From Primulina eburnea (lineage: Eukaryota > Streptophyta > Magnoliopsida > Lamiales > Gesneriaceae), in contig NC_133104.1 of NCBI RefSeq assembly GCF_022965805.1, forward strand, positions 27,400,069 through 27,464,068: DNA of 64,000 nt. The letters run 5' to 3'. Shown one piece after another: positions 48,044 through 59,291 of the stretch (position 1 is the stretch's first letter; the number at the start of each line of letters is the position of its first letter). The notes under the pieces are model-generated. The model saw nothing but the letters and a program-made list of their open reading frames with translations. It was not told where the DNA came from and made no database searches. The position numbers and the translations under genes were made by a program.

Positions 48044-48089
48044 GGCATGGCACCCTATGAAGCTTTGTATGGGAGAAAGTGTCGTTCAC
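48044..48089 (+). pseudogene. 46 bp scrap of Tekay-like integrase (element G2)
   Basis: Encodes GMAPYEALYGRKCRS, the same segment as the G1 and G3 integrases but with different codons from G1, so it is a separate gypsy copy. It is bounded by the copia LTR end on the left and the Athila-like LTR start on the right. Confidence 0.8.
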
Positions 48090-49594
48090 TGATAGGTGTG
48101 GTTTTTACGCACTTTATTGCATTAGTTTTAGTTGTGTTTGCTTTGTGAATGCATGCATTTCATTTACTTTTTGTTCATTTTAGAGTAATCATTTGCATAT
48201 CATCATGTCTCACTGTTCGGTGATGAATTTGCAGGAAAAATGATCGGAAAACAAAAACTGGAGCAAAGTGTACAAAATAGAAGGCAATGGACAGAATGAG
48301 CGGCGCTCGAGCGGTAATTTTCTACCGCCCGGGCGCGAAAGATGAACAGCTGCATAAATTGACAGAAAGGTCGGCGCTCGGGCGGTACTTTTCTACCGCC
48401 CGGGCGCGAGAGATGTCTTACGAAGGCCAAATTACAGAAGAGTCGGCGCTCGAGCGGTAGTTTTCTACCATCCGAGCGCGAATGCCGCACATCCCAAGCA
48501 AGTTTACATAAGGTGTGGCGCTCGAGCGGTACTTTTCTACCGCCCGAGCGCCATCTATTTATGAAAAAATATCATGCGCGATTCCTTGCCTTATTGGAGG
48601 GAGATGGCTGATATGGAAGGGGGATTGAACGACTTTTGGACAGGATTTGAGAGATATTCTTCATCACTATTCAGCCACCACAAGACTTGGAGAGCACTTC
48701 GCGCTTGGATTGAAGATTTGAAGTTTTCCGGGCATCGTTCTTCGCGTTCTTCGTCACTTCTAGTATTTCTTATTTAGTTTTGGCATTTGAACTTTGTTTT
48801 GTTTATTTTCAATCATGAATTCTAGTAGCTAAACGTTAATATTTGTTGGGATTTAAGAGGAGCCTACCCCAAACTTTGAATTGAATTAATTTATGTTCGA
48901 TTGTTGCGTTATTCTTGATTATACTATTGTGTAATTGTGTGTTAGAGCGTAGCTAACTTTAACAACGTTTTTATATTGCGAGTGAGTTCGATAGAATAAC
49001 TTGTGATAGGAACGAGTAGTATAATCCGCGGATCTACAATTTACATAGATATATGAAATTGGATACACGCCGATAGTCATAGTCCTTAGGGTCGAAAACT
49101 AGGGGATTTCACAAATCGAAATGCGATTCACTCTTGATAAATAATTAAAGACATTTATTTACTTCATTGAGTCGAATTAGTTTGGCATAGCTCGAGAGAG
49201 TGTGTTCAGTAGAATAGGAAATCCTGTCGGAAGCCTATAATCACTATCGAACGAATTAATTAATTAACGAGGGGTAGGTGAACCGATATTCCCAACAAAG
49301 TCATTTCTCTTTGAATTTTACTCAACATTTTAGATATTAATTCTCATTCGTTATTCATTGAATTGTTTTATTTGCACATTTATTTGAGCATAGTAGTGTT
49401 AAAACAATCAAATCCATTTTCGTCGCTAAATGTTCAATAACTGAAAATAACAATTGTTAAATACAGTCTTCAGTGGAACGATACTCGTACTCACGTACAC
49501 TATATTATAACTCGACATCGTGCACTTGCGATTATTTTGAGCATATAAAACATATTTTTATTGAGAATTCCACAGTGCAAGTTTTGTTCGATCA
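48090..49594 (+). repeat. 5' LTR of Athila-like A1, about 1505 bp
   Basis: Begins TGATAGGTGTGG and ends TTCGATCA, six bases before the PBS. It includes a four-unit palindrome array (48302-48552) followed four bases later by TATTTATG. The remainder (48564-49594) has no convincing gene. Confidence 0.82.
48302..48552. repeat. Four-unit palindrome array in A1 LTR, 71-72 bp period
   Basis: Units at 48302-48336, 48373-48407, 48445-48479 and 48517-48552. Arms like GGCGCTCGAGCGGTA and TACCGCCCGAGCGCC surround a loop of about 6 nt. Unit three has a mismatch in its right arm. TATTTATG at 48556-48563 is a TATA-like box. Confidence 0.92.
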
Positions 49595-49600
49595 AGTTTT

Positions 49601-49618
49601 TGGCACCGTTTCCGGGGA
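49601..49618 (+). other. Primer binding site of A1
   Basis: TGGCACCGTTTCCGGGGA matches the Athila/Tat primer site with a few changes from the usual TGGCGCCGTTGCCGGGGA. Confidence 0.85.
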
Positions 49619-49718
49619 CTGTTAATCTACAATTTAATTTTTAGTCTTTTTCTTTAGCGTTATTTTATTTTTCTTTAGCTAACAATCCGTATTTTATTCC
49701 AGATATCTTGTCTAGTGC

Positions 49719-51163
49719 ATGCCAAAGTCACTTGACGTGGAGCTTGAGTTTGATCCTGAAATCGAAAAAACTTTCCGCAGGAGAAGACAGCAGCAGAGAC
49801 TAAAAGAACTGATGGAGAGGCAGATGAATGATCAAGAGGAGGAACGTCGTGAAGATAGACATGTGGAGATACCGCGCCGCATACCAATGTTGGAGTATGC
49901 CCAACCTTCTTTGGAGGGTGCACGCCCTAGCATTGTGAGGCCTATCGTGCGGGCAAATCACTTTGAAATCAAGCCAGCCATAATCCAGATGATTCAGAAC
50001 ACAGTCCAATTTGGAGGAACTGCAATAGATGACCCAAACACGCACATCGCTGATTTTCTTGAAATTTGCGATACTTTTAAATTCAATGGAGTTTCTGATG
50101 TTGCTGTTAGGTTGCGTTTATTTCCTTTCTCCTTACGTGATAAAGCTAAAGCGTGGTTAAATTGTTTGCCCATAGGTTCGATCGCTACATGGGAGGACAT
50201 GGCGAAAGCATTTCTCATCAAATACTTCCCTCCCTCCAAGACCATGAAGCTGCGGGCAGACATTACAACATTGCTCAATTCGATCAGGAATATCTATATG
50301 AGGCATGGGAACGCTTCAAGGATCTACTACGAAGATGCCCACATCACGAGTTACCACTTGGGTTAGTCGTTCAAACATTTTATTATGGTTTGCTTACTCC
50401 TAACCGTACTATGATAGATGCTGCCGCTTGTGGAAATCTGTTGAGAAAAACCGCGGAGGAAGGATATGAATTGTTAGAGGAAATGGCTACTAGCAGCTAT
50501 AATCCTCAATCTGAAAGAAACAACCAGCGGAAGAGTGCAGGAGTTCACCAGGTAACTGATTTTTCTGCTATTACTGCACAACTTGATGTTTTAAACAGGA
50601 AACTAGACAGCTTGAATGTGGGTGGCACGGCGATGCGTCTTCAAGAGATATTGTATGAAAATTGTGGAGGGAAACACTATGCGAAGGACTGTCAAGATGA
50701 CAATCCATTCTATGTGCAAAATGAGCCACCAGTGAATCAAGTGGGAGTACAAAACTGCCCAAGGAATGACCCTTATTCGAACACATACAATCCTGGGTGG
50801 AGGCAACATCCCAACTTCTCATGGGGCGGTCAAAACAGTCAGAATAGACCGCAAGGAGGACAACAATATGGGAAACAACCGATGTACAGATCTGATCCTC
50901 CTAGAGAAGAAAAGTCCAACATGGAGCAAATGATGTCTAAGTTTATTTCATCCACTGAAACTAGACTTCAAAACCAAGATGCATCGATAAAAGGGCTCGA
51001 GAATCAAATTGGACAGTTGGCAAAGATGATAGCAAGAGAGCCGGGCACCTTGCCAAGTAATACCGAGACTAATCAAAAAGAGCAAGTGAAGGCCATTGAG
51101 TTGAAGAGTGGGAAATTTTGGAGTCAAAGGGAAAAGAAAAAATTCAAATACCGGATGAACTGA
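49719..51163 (+). pseudogene. Gag of Athila-like A1, frameshifted
   Basis: Starts at the ATG at 49719 (MPKSLDVELEFDPE). The gag core (FKFNGVSDVAVRLRLFPF, AKAWLNCLP, AFLIKYFPPSKTMKLRADI) runs to about 50270, where a frameshift moves it into the frame of 50153-51163 (YEAWERFKDLLRRCPHHELP). A degenerate zinc knuckle, CGGKHYAKDC, is near 50660. A coiled-coil stretch with METRLQNQ-like pattern (ETRLQNQDASIKGLENQIG) lies near 50960. Another frameshift near 51120 leads into the protease frame. Confidence 0.88.
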
Positions 51164-52290
51164 CTGAGACATCTAAAGGTAAGTCTTCTAACTCTACACC
51201 AGCACCCACTGCACAACCTAAAATTGTTATACCTCCTCCTTTTCCTGCAGCATTGAAAAAAGCAGAACTAGATGCACAATTCGGTAAGTTTCTTGAGGTA
51301 TTTAAAAAATTGCATATCAATATTCCCTTCGCCGATGCTTTAATGAAAATTCCTAGTTATGCTAAATTTTCGAAGGACATTTTAGCTAATAAGAGGAAGT
51401 TGGAGGATCACATGACAGTGAACTTAACTGAAAATTGCTCCGCTTTGGTGCAAAACAAAATCCTACTGAAACTAAAAGACCCAGGGAGTTTCTCTATTCC
51501 TTGCATGATTGGTGATGTTGTTTTTCATGAAGCGTTATGTGATCTTGGTGCAAGTATTAATCTTATGCCATTGCATGTGTTTAGGAAACTTGGGTTGGGA
51601 GAGCCTAAGCCGACGAGGATGTCCTTGCAACTGGCTGACAGATCTGTCAAGTACCCCCGTGGAGTGATTGAGGATGTGCTAGTAAAAGTGGACAAGTTCA
51701 TTTTTCCTGCGGATTTCGTGGTTCTCGACATGGAGGAGGATACAGAGATGTCTCTAATTTTGGGGAGACCGTTCCTTGCAACTGGCAATGCACTGATTGA
51801 TGTGCAAGAAGGGAAGTTGAGATTGATAGTGGGCGAGGAAGAGATTAATTTTGATGTTTTTAATGCACTTAAGCACACACTGCACTCTGATAGTTGTTTT
51901 AGAATTGATGCCTTTGACTCTCTTGTGTCTCACTATGTGCAGGATGCTCTTAGGGACCCTTTGGAAGCCACTATCACTACTGAATTGGGAGAAGAGGAAT
52001 TGGATGAAGAAAAAGTTGAAATAGTGGCACACTTTAATGCCAACCATCCAGGGAGAAAGCCAATGAGGATGCGACTGGAGGATCTTGGAGAACGAAGAGA
52101 TTTGACCCCTCAAAGGTCAAGCATCGAGAAGCCACCAACACTTGAGCTAAATCCGTTGCCTCCACACCTCAAGTACGTTTACTTAGGTGAGAATAACACT
52201 TTACCTGTCATTATTTCTGCTGTTTTGACATATGTGATGGAAGACAAACTGTTGGAGGTTCTGAAAGCGCACAAGGGTGCATTTGCATGA
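51118..52290 (+). pseudogene. Protease region of Athila-like A1
   Basis: 390-codon frame with CDLGASINLMP, the modified aspartic protease active site typical of Athila elements, and LILGRPFLAT downstream. It ends at a TGA at 52288-52290, where related elements normally have Trp, so the frame continues in register into RT. Confidence 0.88.
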
Positions 52291-54967
52291 AAGGTGGCGG
52301 ATATCAAATGGATCAATCCATCAGTCTGCATGCACAAGATCTTGATGGAAGACAAGTACTCACCTCTTGTGCAACCTCAGAGAAGATTGAATCCAAAGAT
52401 GCAAGAGGTAGCAAAGGCAGAAACGATTAAACTTCTCGATGCAGGTATTATCTATCCTATATCTGATAGTGCATGAGTAAGTCCGATTCAGTGTGTGCCA
52501 AAAAATGGTGGGATTACTGTGATTACAAATGATAATAATGAACTAATACCCACCAGGACTGTTACGGTATGGCGTGTGTGCATTGATTATAGGAAATTGA
52601 ATGATGCCACCCGAAAAGACAACTTTCCCATTCCCTTTATTGATCAAATGCTTGAGTGGTTAGCGGGTCATGAGTTTTATTGTTTTCTAGATGGGTATTC
52701 GGGGTATAATCAAATCACCATTGCACCTGAGGACCAAGAGAAAACCACTTTCACTTGTCCTTATGGAACTTTCGCTTTTCGCCGCATGCCGTTTGGTCTT
52801 TGTAATGCCCCTGCCACATTTCAACGATGCATGACCGCTATATTCCATGATATGATAGAAACTTTTCTTGAAATTTTTATGGATGACTTCTCTATTCTCG
52901 GCCCTTCTTTTGATGACTGTTTGCAGAACTTGAAGGTGGTGTTGTTGAGATGTGAGGAGACGAATTTGATGCTAAATTGGGAAAAGTGTCATTTTAATGG
53001 TACAAGAGGGAATTGACCTAGGGCACAAGATTTCGAAGCACGGAATAGAGGTGGATATGGCGAAAGTTGAAGTTATCAAGAAGTTACCACCTCCGGCATC
53101 CATAAAGGGAGTTAGAAGTTTTCTAGGCCACGCCGGTTTTTATCGGCGTTTTATAAAAGATTTTTCAAAAATTGACAAATCTCTATCTTCCTTACTTATG
53201 AAAGATGTGCCATTTGATTTCAATTCTGACTGTTTACAGGCATATGAGAATTTGAAGGAGCGCTTGGTGACGGCTCCTGTCTTGGTAGCACCGGATTGGG
53301 ATCTACCTTTCGAGATCATGTGCGACGCCAGTGACACTGCAGTGGGGGCCGTACTTGACCAGCGGCAAAACAAGGTATTTCATACAATTTACTATGCAAG
53401 TAAGACCTTAGATGAGGCTCAATTGAATTATGCAACAACTGAGAAGGAATTATTTGCAGTAGTATTTGCACTTGACAAATTTCATTCATACCTTGTTTTG
53501 TCCAAAGTAATTGTATTCACTGATCATTCTGCCCTTAAATACTTACTTGCTAAAAAGATGCAAAGCCACGCTTACTTCGGTGGATTTTATTATTGCAAGA
53601 GTTTGACTTAGAAATCAAAGACAAGAAAGGTGTTGAGAATGTGGTAGCAGATCACTTGTCTAGATTAGAATTTATTTGTGATGATTCTGTCGATCATGCT
53701 ATCAATGATTGGTTCCCTGATGAGCAACTATTTGAGATGAGAAATTGTCCTTGGTATGCAAATTTCGCTAACTTTCTTGTCACAGGCACACCTCCACCAA
53801 ACCTATCGTTTCACCAACGAAAAAAATTCTTTTCTGACGTGAAATACTATTTTTGGGAGGAACCATTTTTGTTCAAAATCTGTGCAGATGCCGTGATAAG
53901 AAGGTGTGTTGCAGAGGAAGAGTTCGATCAAATTCTCAACCATTGCCATGACCGTGAGGTAGGTGGTCATTTCGAACCAACAAGGACGGAATCCAAGGTA
54001 CTTGAATGTGGCTTTTATTGGCCAACCCTCTTTAAAGATGCTCGTTTTTATGTGCTACATTGTGATAAATGCTAGCGGTCAGGTAACATCTCTAACCGTC
54101 ATGAAATGCCTTTAAAGAATATCATTGAGTGTGAGGTTTTTTATGTGTGGGGGATAGACTTCATGGGACCGTCCCAATTCTTTCACGAAAAAATACATCT
54201 TGGTTGTGGTGGATTATATTTCTAAGTGGGTAGAGGCGGAAGCATACGCCACTAATGATGCTCAAGTGGTCCTAAAATTTTTAAAGAAAAACATTTTTAA
54301 CCGATTTGGAACACCACGAGCAATCATTAGTGATGGTGACACGCATTTTTGTAACAAACTATTTGAAAAACTTTTGAGCAAATATGGTGTCACGCATAAG
54401 ATCTCTACCCCCTATCACCCCCAGACGAGTGGACAAGTGGAAGTGTCGAACCGAGAGATAAAGCGAATTTTGGAGAAAGTAGTAGGTGTCAGTAGGAAAG
54501 ATTGGTCGGTAAGGTTAGATGATGCTCTTTGGGCATATAGGACTGCTTTTAAAACACCTATAGGCACTACATCGTATAGGCTTTTGTTTGGTAAAGCATG
54601 TCATCTACCCGTAGAGTTGGAGCATCGCGCATACTGGGCCACAAAAGCACTGAACTTAAATTTTACTGATGCAGGTGAACATCGTTTGCTTCAATTGGAT
54701 CAGTTAGAAGAGTTCCGAAATCTGGCCTATGATCTAGCCATGTCATACAAAGAAAAGACGAAGAAAGCTCATGATAAGCGAATCATTGAAAGAGAATTCA
54801 AAGAAGGACAAAATGTTCTGCTCTACAACGCCCGGTTGCGAATGTTTCTCGGAAAATTGAAGTCACGATGGTCCGGTCCATTCGTGATGTCGAAAGTTTA
54901 CCCATCAGGAGCTGTAGAATTGAAAGATGAAAGGATGGGACATTTACGGTCTATGCCCAGCGCCTGA
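52291..54967 (+). pseudogene. RT-RNase H-integrase of Athila-like A1, multiply broken
   Basis: RT with RVCIDYRKLNDATRKDNFP and catalytic FMDDF (52495-53016), RNase H with CDASDTAVGAVL and FTDHSALKYLL (52997-53611, then 53593), integrase zinc finger region ([11 protein letters not shown]...CDKC), catalytic core with [10 protein letters not shown] and [16 protein letters not shown] (54200-54967). Breaks: TGA at about 52474, frameshifts near 53000, 53590 and 54185, and TAG at 54073-54075 after the zinc finger. No chromodomain, as expected for Athila. Confidence 0.92.
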
Positions 54968-55589
54968 AGCACTACATGGGTGGCACAGTTGAGCCACAAC
55001 TTGGAATCACCCAGTTCCAAGACAATTCAAACTGAGACCGGCCGACAGTCTAGCTCTCGACTATAAATTGAGAACTTACTTTTCTTTCCCTTCTCTTGCA
55101 TTTTAATTTGATTTTTCTTTCTTGTCATTATCTTTTATTTTCTTTTATTGTTGTTTTGTTTTTTTATTCAAAAAAAAAAACAACGAAATTTCCAGAGAGC
55201 TTGGCGCTCGGGCGGTAATTTTGTACCGCTCGAGCGCGACAACTTGTTTTCAAACGCAAAATGTCCAGAGAGCTCGGCGCTCGGGCGGTATTATTTTACC
55301 GCTCGAGCGCGAACATTTGCCCCAAGAGTTTTTTCCAGAGAGGCTGGCGCTCGAGCGGTAGTTTTTTACCGCTCGAGCGCGCCTGCTTTAAAAACGCGAG
55401 AACCCCTTTTTCCCTTCACATTCTGCGAAAATCCTTCCCCAAATCCCTAACTCCTCTCACCCCCTTTTTCGATTTTGTGGTGTAGGATGTTCAATCCGGA
55501 CTCGAATTCTCGGCAAAGTGGAACAATCGGCTTAGGAAAACAAGAACCTTCCTCTCTCCGATCACCCACCATCTCCATCTTCACACACC
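54968..55589 (+). promoter_or_regulatory. A1 spacer between integrase and additional ORF
   Basis: Contains T-rich DNA, an A-tract and the three-unit palindrome array at 55203-55380, then TTTAAAAA at 55387-55394, six bases after the array. It lies about 200 bp before the additional ORF ATG. I infer a possible internal promoter. The three overlapping ORFs translated from the array are artefacts of its tandem structure. Confidence 0.45.
55203..55380. repeat. Three-unit internal palindrome array of A1, 70-73 bp period
   Basis: Units at 55203-55237, 55276-55310 and 55346-55380, arms like GGCGCTCGAGCGGTA and TACCGCTCGAGCGC around a short loop. The third unit is almost perfectly self-complementary. 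Same module as in the A1 LTR. Confidence 0.92.
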
Positions 55590-56451
55590 ATGGCTCCCAA
55601 GAAACAAAGAGGTAACCCCGGCTCCTCTACTTCATATTCCGCCTTTGATAGACATCGTTTTGTTAGTATGGAGGCTAGGGCTAGATACGTGCATGCCAAA
55701 ATTCACCGAAACCTGATAGCCGAGAGGGGAGTCCGGAGACAGTTTGAGGATAGACACTTGGGTATTCTTGTCGATTTGGAACGGCGTGAATGGGAACAAT
55801 TCGGTAATCAACCTAAGGCGGCGGTAGTCTCAGTGGTTCGCGAATTCTATGCCAATGCGGCAGGGGAGAGATGGTATGGTTTTTGTTAGGGGTAGACATG
55901 TACCGTATGACTCGGTTACGATCAATGCACTGTTAGAGACAGCGGAAGTTGACGATTCTCACTTCCACACATTAGTCGCCAACCCAAATTATGATACTAT
56001 TCTCGCAACATTGTGCCATCCGGGCGCGATGTGGAAACCATTGGGCGGCTCACCAAGCTGTTTTGACGAGAAATTTTTGAAACCTGGAGTTGCCCTTTGG
56101 TATTTATTTGTGGCTCGGAGGATGATGCCGGTCTCGCATAAAAGCGAGGTACAGAAAGAGCGGGCGGTGCTACTTTATGCTTTGACCGAGGGATACGACA
56201 TCAATGTGGGAAAACTTATAAATTCGCAAATCACACTGAGCGCCCACAACAGTCATGTCGGCTTGTTCTTTCCCACCATCATCTCTGAGTTTTGTGCTAG
56301 AGCGGGAGTTGTATTTCGCGATGATGAGGAGTGGTTGCAGCCTATGAAGCCTATTTTTGTGGACGACCTCCAGCGGAAACCTGCTAAACGAATCAGTGAA
56401 TTCCCCCCTCAGGAGGAGGAAGCCGGCGGTTCAAGCACTGCCGTCCCATGA
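55590..56451 (+). pseudogene. Additional ORF of Athila-like A1, frameshifted
   Basis: Starts MAPKKQRGNPGSS (basic) at 55590. The first frame runs to 55889 and contains VREFYANAAGERW. A one-base shift near 55870-55885 moves it into the 55849-56451 frame, with VRGRHVPYDSVTINALLETAEV and then about 170 further codons. This matches the FYAN...V-R-G-R-x-V-P pattern of the plant retroelement extra-ORF family, also seen in the copia ORF at 40489-41721. No signal peptide or transmembrane segment, so I do not call it Env. Function unknown. A further open stretch at 56515-56730 with a Pro-rich tail may be its C-terminus after a second break. Confidence 0.75.
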
Positions 56452-56730
56452 CGTCTGCCACAACAACCCCGGAGGCGACCCCAAAATGAAAAAATCGATG
56501 AAACCCTCGCCTTCATGACGCATCAAAATCAGATCAACTCGTACCTCATTGACCATGCAGCTCAAATGGATTCCATGATGCGCGCTTTGCTCATACACGG
56601 GGGCATTGACCCAGGCACCTTCCCATCGACTATGCCACCCCCTCCCCCGTTCCATTTTCAGTACGACTACCAGCAGAAGGGGGATGCTGCCGGAGTGCCA
56701 CCACCTGAGCACGACGACGACGAGTCTTGA

Positions 56731-57896
56731 CCAGGGGAGTTTACTTTTTTCCCTTCTTTGCACTTTTATTTCTTGACCGCTTTCTGTTTTCTTTCTTATC
56801 GTTGTTTCAGTCTAGCATGTTTTTAGCTTTCATGTTTATTAGTCTGCATTTGTGTTTGCATTTCTGTGTTCTGAGTCTTTTGTGCAATGGGGACATTGCA
56901 CGCGTCTAGTATGAGGGGGTCGTCGTACGTCTTCTTATTTGTTTGCGTTCGTATTTGTCTTGCATGAGTGTCAGTGATGGTGAAACTAGTAAATTGGTAG
57001 CCGATGATGATTGTGGGATGAATGAACTGCATGTTATTTAGTCTGATAACTCGTTGTGAATCCCCAAGTTTATTGAATTTTGGTTATGCACACATAGTGG
57101 ATTTTAATAGTGGTGTCGATGACAGTGAAGTTCAAAACTATCTGTGAGGGGAGCCGGAGAAACATTAGATGCGAGTTGAACTTGAATGAATGTCTGTTGA
57201 CATGAGGGACTAACCAATAGCATGAATTCGAGTAGCAAATCAAGAGTACATATCAAACATCCTCCTTCCAATCGTGCATAGGACCTGAAAATTCATCCTT
57301 AGGCCAGATAAATAAAACATATACCAAAGCCTAGGGAGTACGTATGAGAAAACTATGCACCAAAAAAAAAATTTGGAATAATAAAGGGGATGTAAGGTGT
57401 GGGGGAGCCGAAAAGGGATGAAATCCTATCCAAAAGGCTAAAAAGAAGGAGATGTAAGGCGTTGAGGAATGTCAGAGAAAATTCTCGACAAGGGCATAGT
57501 GAAAATGATCTACGTACTCCCAATCTCCCTAAGCCAGTTGAGCAGTTATAACTATTGACCCCATGCCTTTTGATGTTTTTACCATGAAATTCTACCACTT
57601 TATGTGTTTACTGGTCGGTCCCAAATAGAAACAGAGCTCATGAGAGCGAGATTTGCGTTGACTTGTCTATTTGGCAACCCACATGATTTGCGAATAAAAC
57701 TGTCTGAAACACAAGCTAGAAAAATCCACGGTACACACAACCACACTCTGTTGGAAAAGAACAAATGCTGTGCAATGTTTTGAAGGGGGCAATAATTTAT
57801 GTTGTGATTTGACTAAGTGGATGTGGTTCAAACACCCGCTGAGGCAGGAGATACCGGTTCGCTACTTCACCATCATTTTAGTTGTTTCAGTATCCT
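56731..57896 (+). other. 3' untranslated region of A1, ending at recombination breakpoint
   Basis: Holds a hairpin GTGCAATG-GGGA-CATTGCAC at 56882-56901 followed by a G-rich run (GAGGGGGT near 56912), a layout commonly found between the last ORF and 3' LTR of Athila/Tat elements. The rest has no convincing gene. It ends at 57896/57897 where copia gag begins. Confidence 0.7.
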
Positions 57897-58102
57897 TCAT
57901 CCATTCCCTTAGGAATTTCCTTATTATCCACCGTTTTCATGGGGATATAGGGACCTTTCACCGTTATTTTCCAAAGGTCGTAATCGACGGATTGGATGTA
58001 TAGAGATATTCTATTTTTCCAATATCCGTAATTTGTACCATTGAAAAGAGGGGGACGATTTGTGGATTGTCCTTGGGCATACTCGCTTGCTAGATTGGCC
58101 AT
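57897..58102 (-). pseudogene. First 68 codons of copia Gag, outer C1 copy
   Basis: Starts MANLASEYAQGQ at 58102 and follows the 46854 copy with a few residue differences, then breaks off after IPKGMDE. PBS at 58138-58127 and the 5' LTR lie directly upstream. Confidence 0.88.
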
Positions 58103-58126
58103 TTTAAAAGATTTTGAAAAGCCTAC

Positions 58127-58138
58127 GCTCTGATACCA
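58127..58138 (-). other. tRNA-Met primer binding site of outer C1
   Basis: The minus strand reads TGGTATCAGAGC, two bases from the 5' LTR end. Confidence 0.92.
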
Positions 58139-58140
58139 CT

Positions 58141-59291
58141 TGAAGAACCTAAAGGGGGGGTGAATAGGTTCTTTTAGGCCCTTTAGCGTTTTTAAAACGA
58201 GTTTGCAAAAATTGCAAGCGGAAGACTTGAGGGACAATCACAAATAAAATGAATGCGTAAAGTAAGTGCGTAAAATAAATGCGTAGTAAAGTAAATGCGT
58301 AAAGTAAAGAGGGATAGAGATGTTTATGGAAGTTCGACGAAGAATCGTCTACGTCTCCCCTTCTCGATGAGGATCGAGGTATCACTATATCGACTTGGCT
58401 TTAGGAGCTCCAAGCTAGCTTTTACAACCACGCCTCGATGCGTCTACTTGGCCTTGAGGGCTCCAAGGATAGCCACGAACTTTACAACCCACTCGAGAGT
58501 ATTACTTTCACTCTTTTTCTACAACTCTTTTGATATTACAACTCTTTTAATCAACGCACACAAGAGATAGTAGAAAGCTTTGTAAGAGACAAGAGAGTGG
58601 AGTGGGATGATTGAAAATGCATCCTCAAAGGCCTATTTATACTAGTCTTGGACGCCAAGGTTCGGATCTTCTGTTTATGCTTCGGAACGTCCGATGTGAT
58701 TGAAATCAATTTCCGTAATTTTGGGATGACTTCGGATCGTCCGTTCTTGACTTCGTAGGGTCCGAACATGCGCTTCGGAGGGACCGATCAAACTTCGTAT
58801 CTTCCGAACAGTTCTTTCAGACAGTGTGTGAACAGCTTCGGAAGGTCCGAACTCAAGTTCGTACCGTCCGAACATTCCCGCGTTTCCAGAGATTTGAAAT
58901 CTTCAACACTTCGTAGCGTCCGATCATGTCCTTCGTAGCGTCCGAAATCTTACTCGATCAATCAGTCATATCAATTTGTCTCCGCATTGAAGTGATTTGA
59001 TTGCTTGTGTTCGGAACGTCCGATCACGTCTTCGGAACGTCCGAACGCTCTCCTCGCAGCTTCCGAACAGCTTCTATTTTGCTCCTGAATTGCACAATTT
59101 CGGACCGTCCGAACCGAATGTCGGATCTTCCGAACGTAACCTGTTCTTAATTTCCTGCATGCCTCAATATAAAACATTAGTACATTTTTAATCCAAGTTT
59201 TGGTATCATCAAAACAAAAACTTTGGGATATGTTACAGCATTAAAAACATTAATCTCATCCTCGAGATTTGTATGCGTTTAAGGCGTAACA
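58141..59291 (-). repeat. 5' LTR of copia C1, 1151 bp
   Basis: Near-identical partner of 38987-40137, followed by the CTTTG target duplication at 59292-59296. TATA box at 58641-58634, palindrome array 58660-59135. Confidence 0.95.

Larger units (their letters stand above)
48090..57896 (+). mobile_element. Athila-like Ty3/gypsy element A1, 3' LTR missing
   Basis: Plus-strand 5' LTR (48090-49594), PBS, gag, protease, RT-RNase H, integrase, palindrome array, additional ORF and 3' untranslated region. The sequence then jumps at about 57896 into copia gag. No second copy of TGATAGGTGTGG is present. It has many frameshifts and stops, and is older than C1 and G1. Confidence 0.9.
38987..59291 (-). 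mobile_element. Composite SIRE-like Ty1/copia element C1 with nested Athila
   Basis: The outer LTRs (38987-40137 and 58141-59291) are nearly identical, and the element is flanked by CTTTG at 38982-38986 and 59292-59296, so it is one insertion into G1. Minus-strand order from the right: 5' LTR, PBS, 68 codons of gag, [Athila-like A1 reversed, 46 bp gypsy scrap, a second 5' LTR, PBS], gag, pol, additional ORF, PPT, 3' LTR. The bracketed block repeats the element's own 5' end, so the structure is a recombinant between two copia copies. Confidence 0.85.

Noticed and set aside
48302..48552. Regularly spaced palindromic repeats resembling a CRISPR array
   Set aside because: Eukaryotic LTR context, only four units, no cas genes; the same module lies in LTRs and spacers of retroelements.
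49675..50278. Minus-strand ORFs of 81-94 codons opposite Athila gag
   Set aside because: Shadows of the gag coding strand with no domain.
55122..55485. Overlapping ORFs with repeated Gly-Ala-Arg-Ala-Val motifs (also 7050-7342 and 48203-48490)
   Set aside because: They are translations of the tandem palindrome array in several frames; the unit length, not selection, keeps them open.
55590..56451. Envelope gene in the Athila-like element
   Set aside because: No signal peptide, transmembrane segment or fusion peptide is visible; it matches the extra-ORF family instead.
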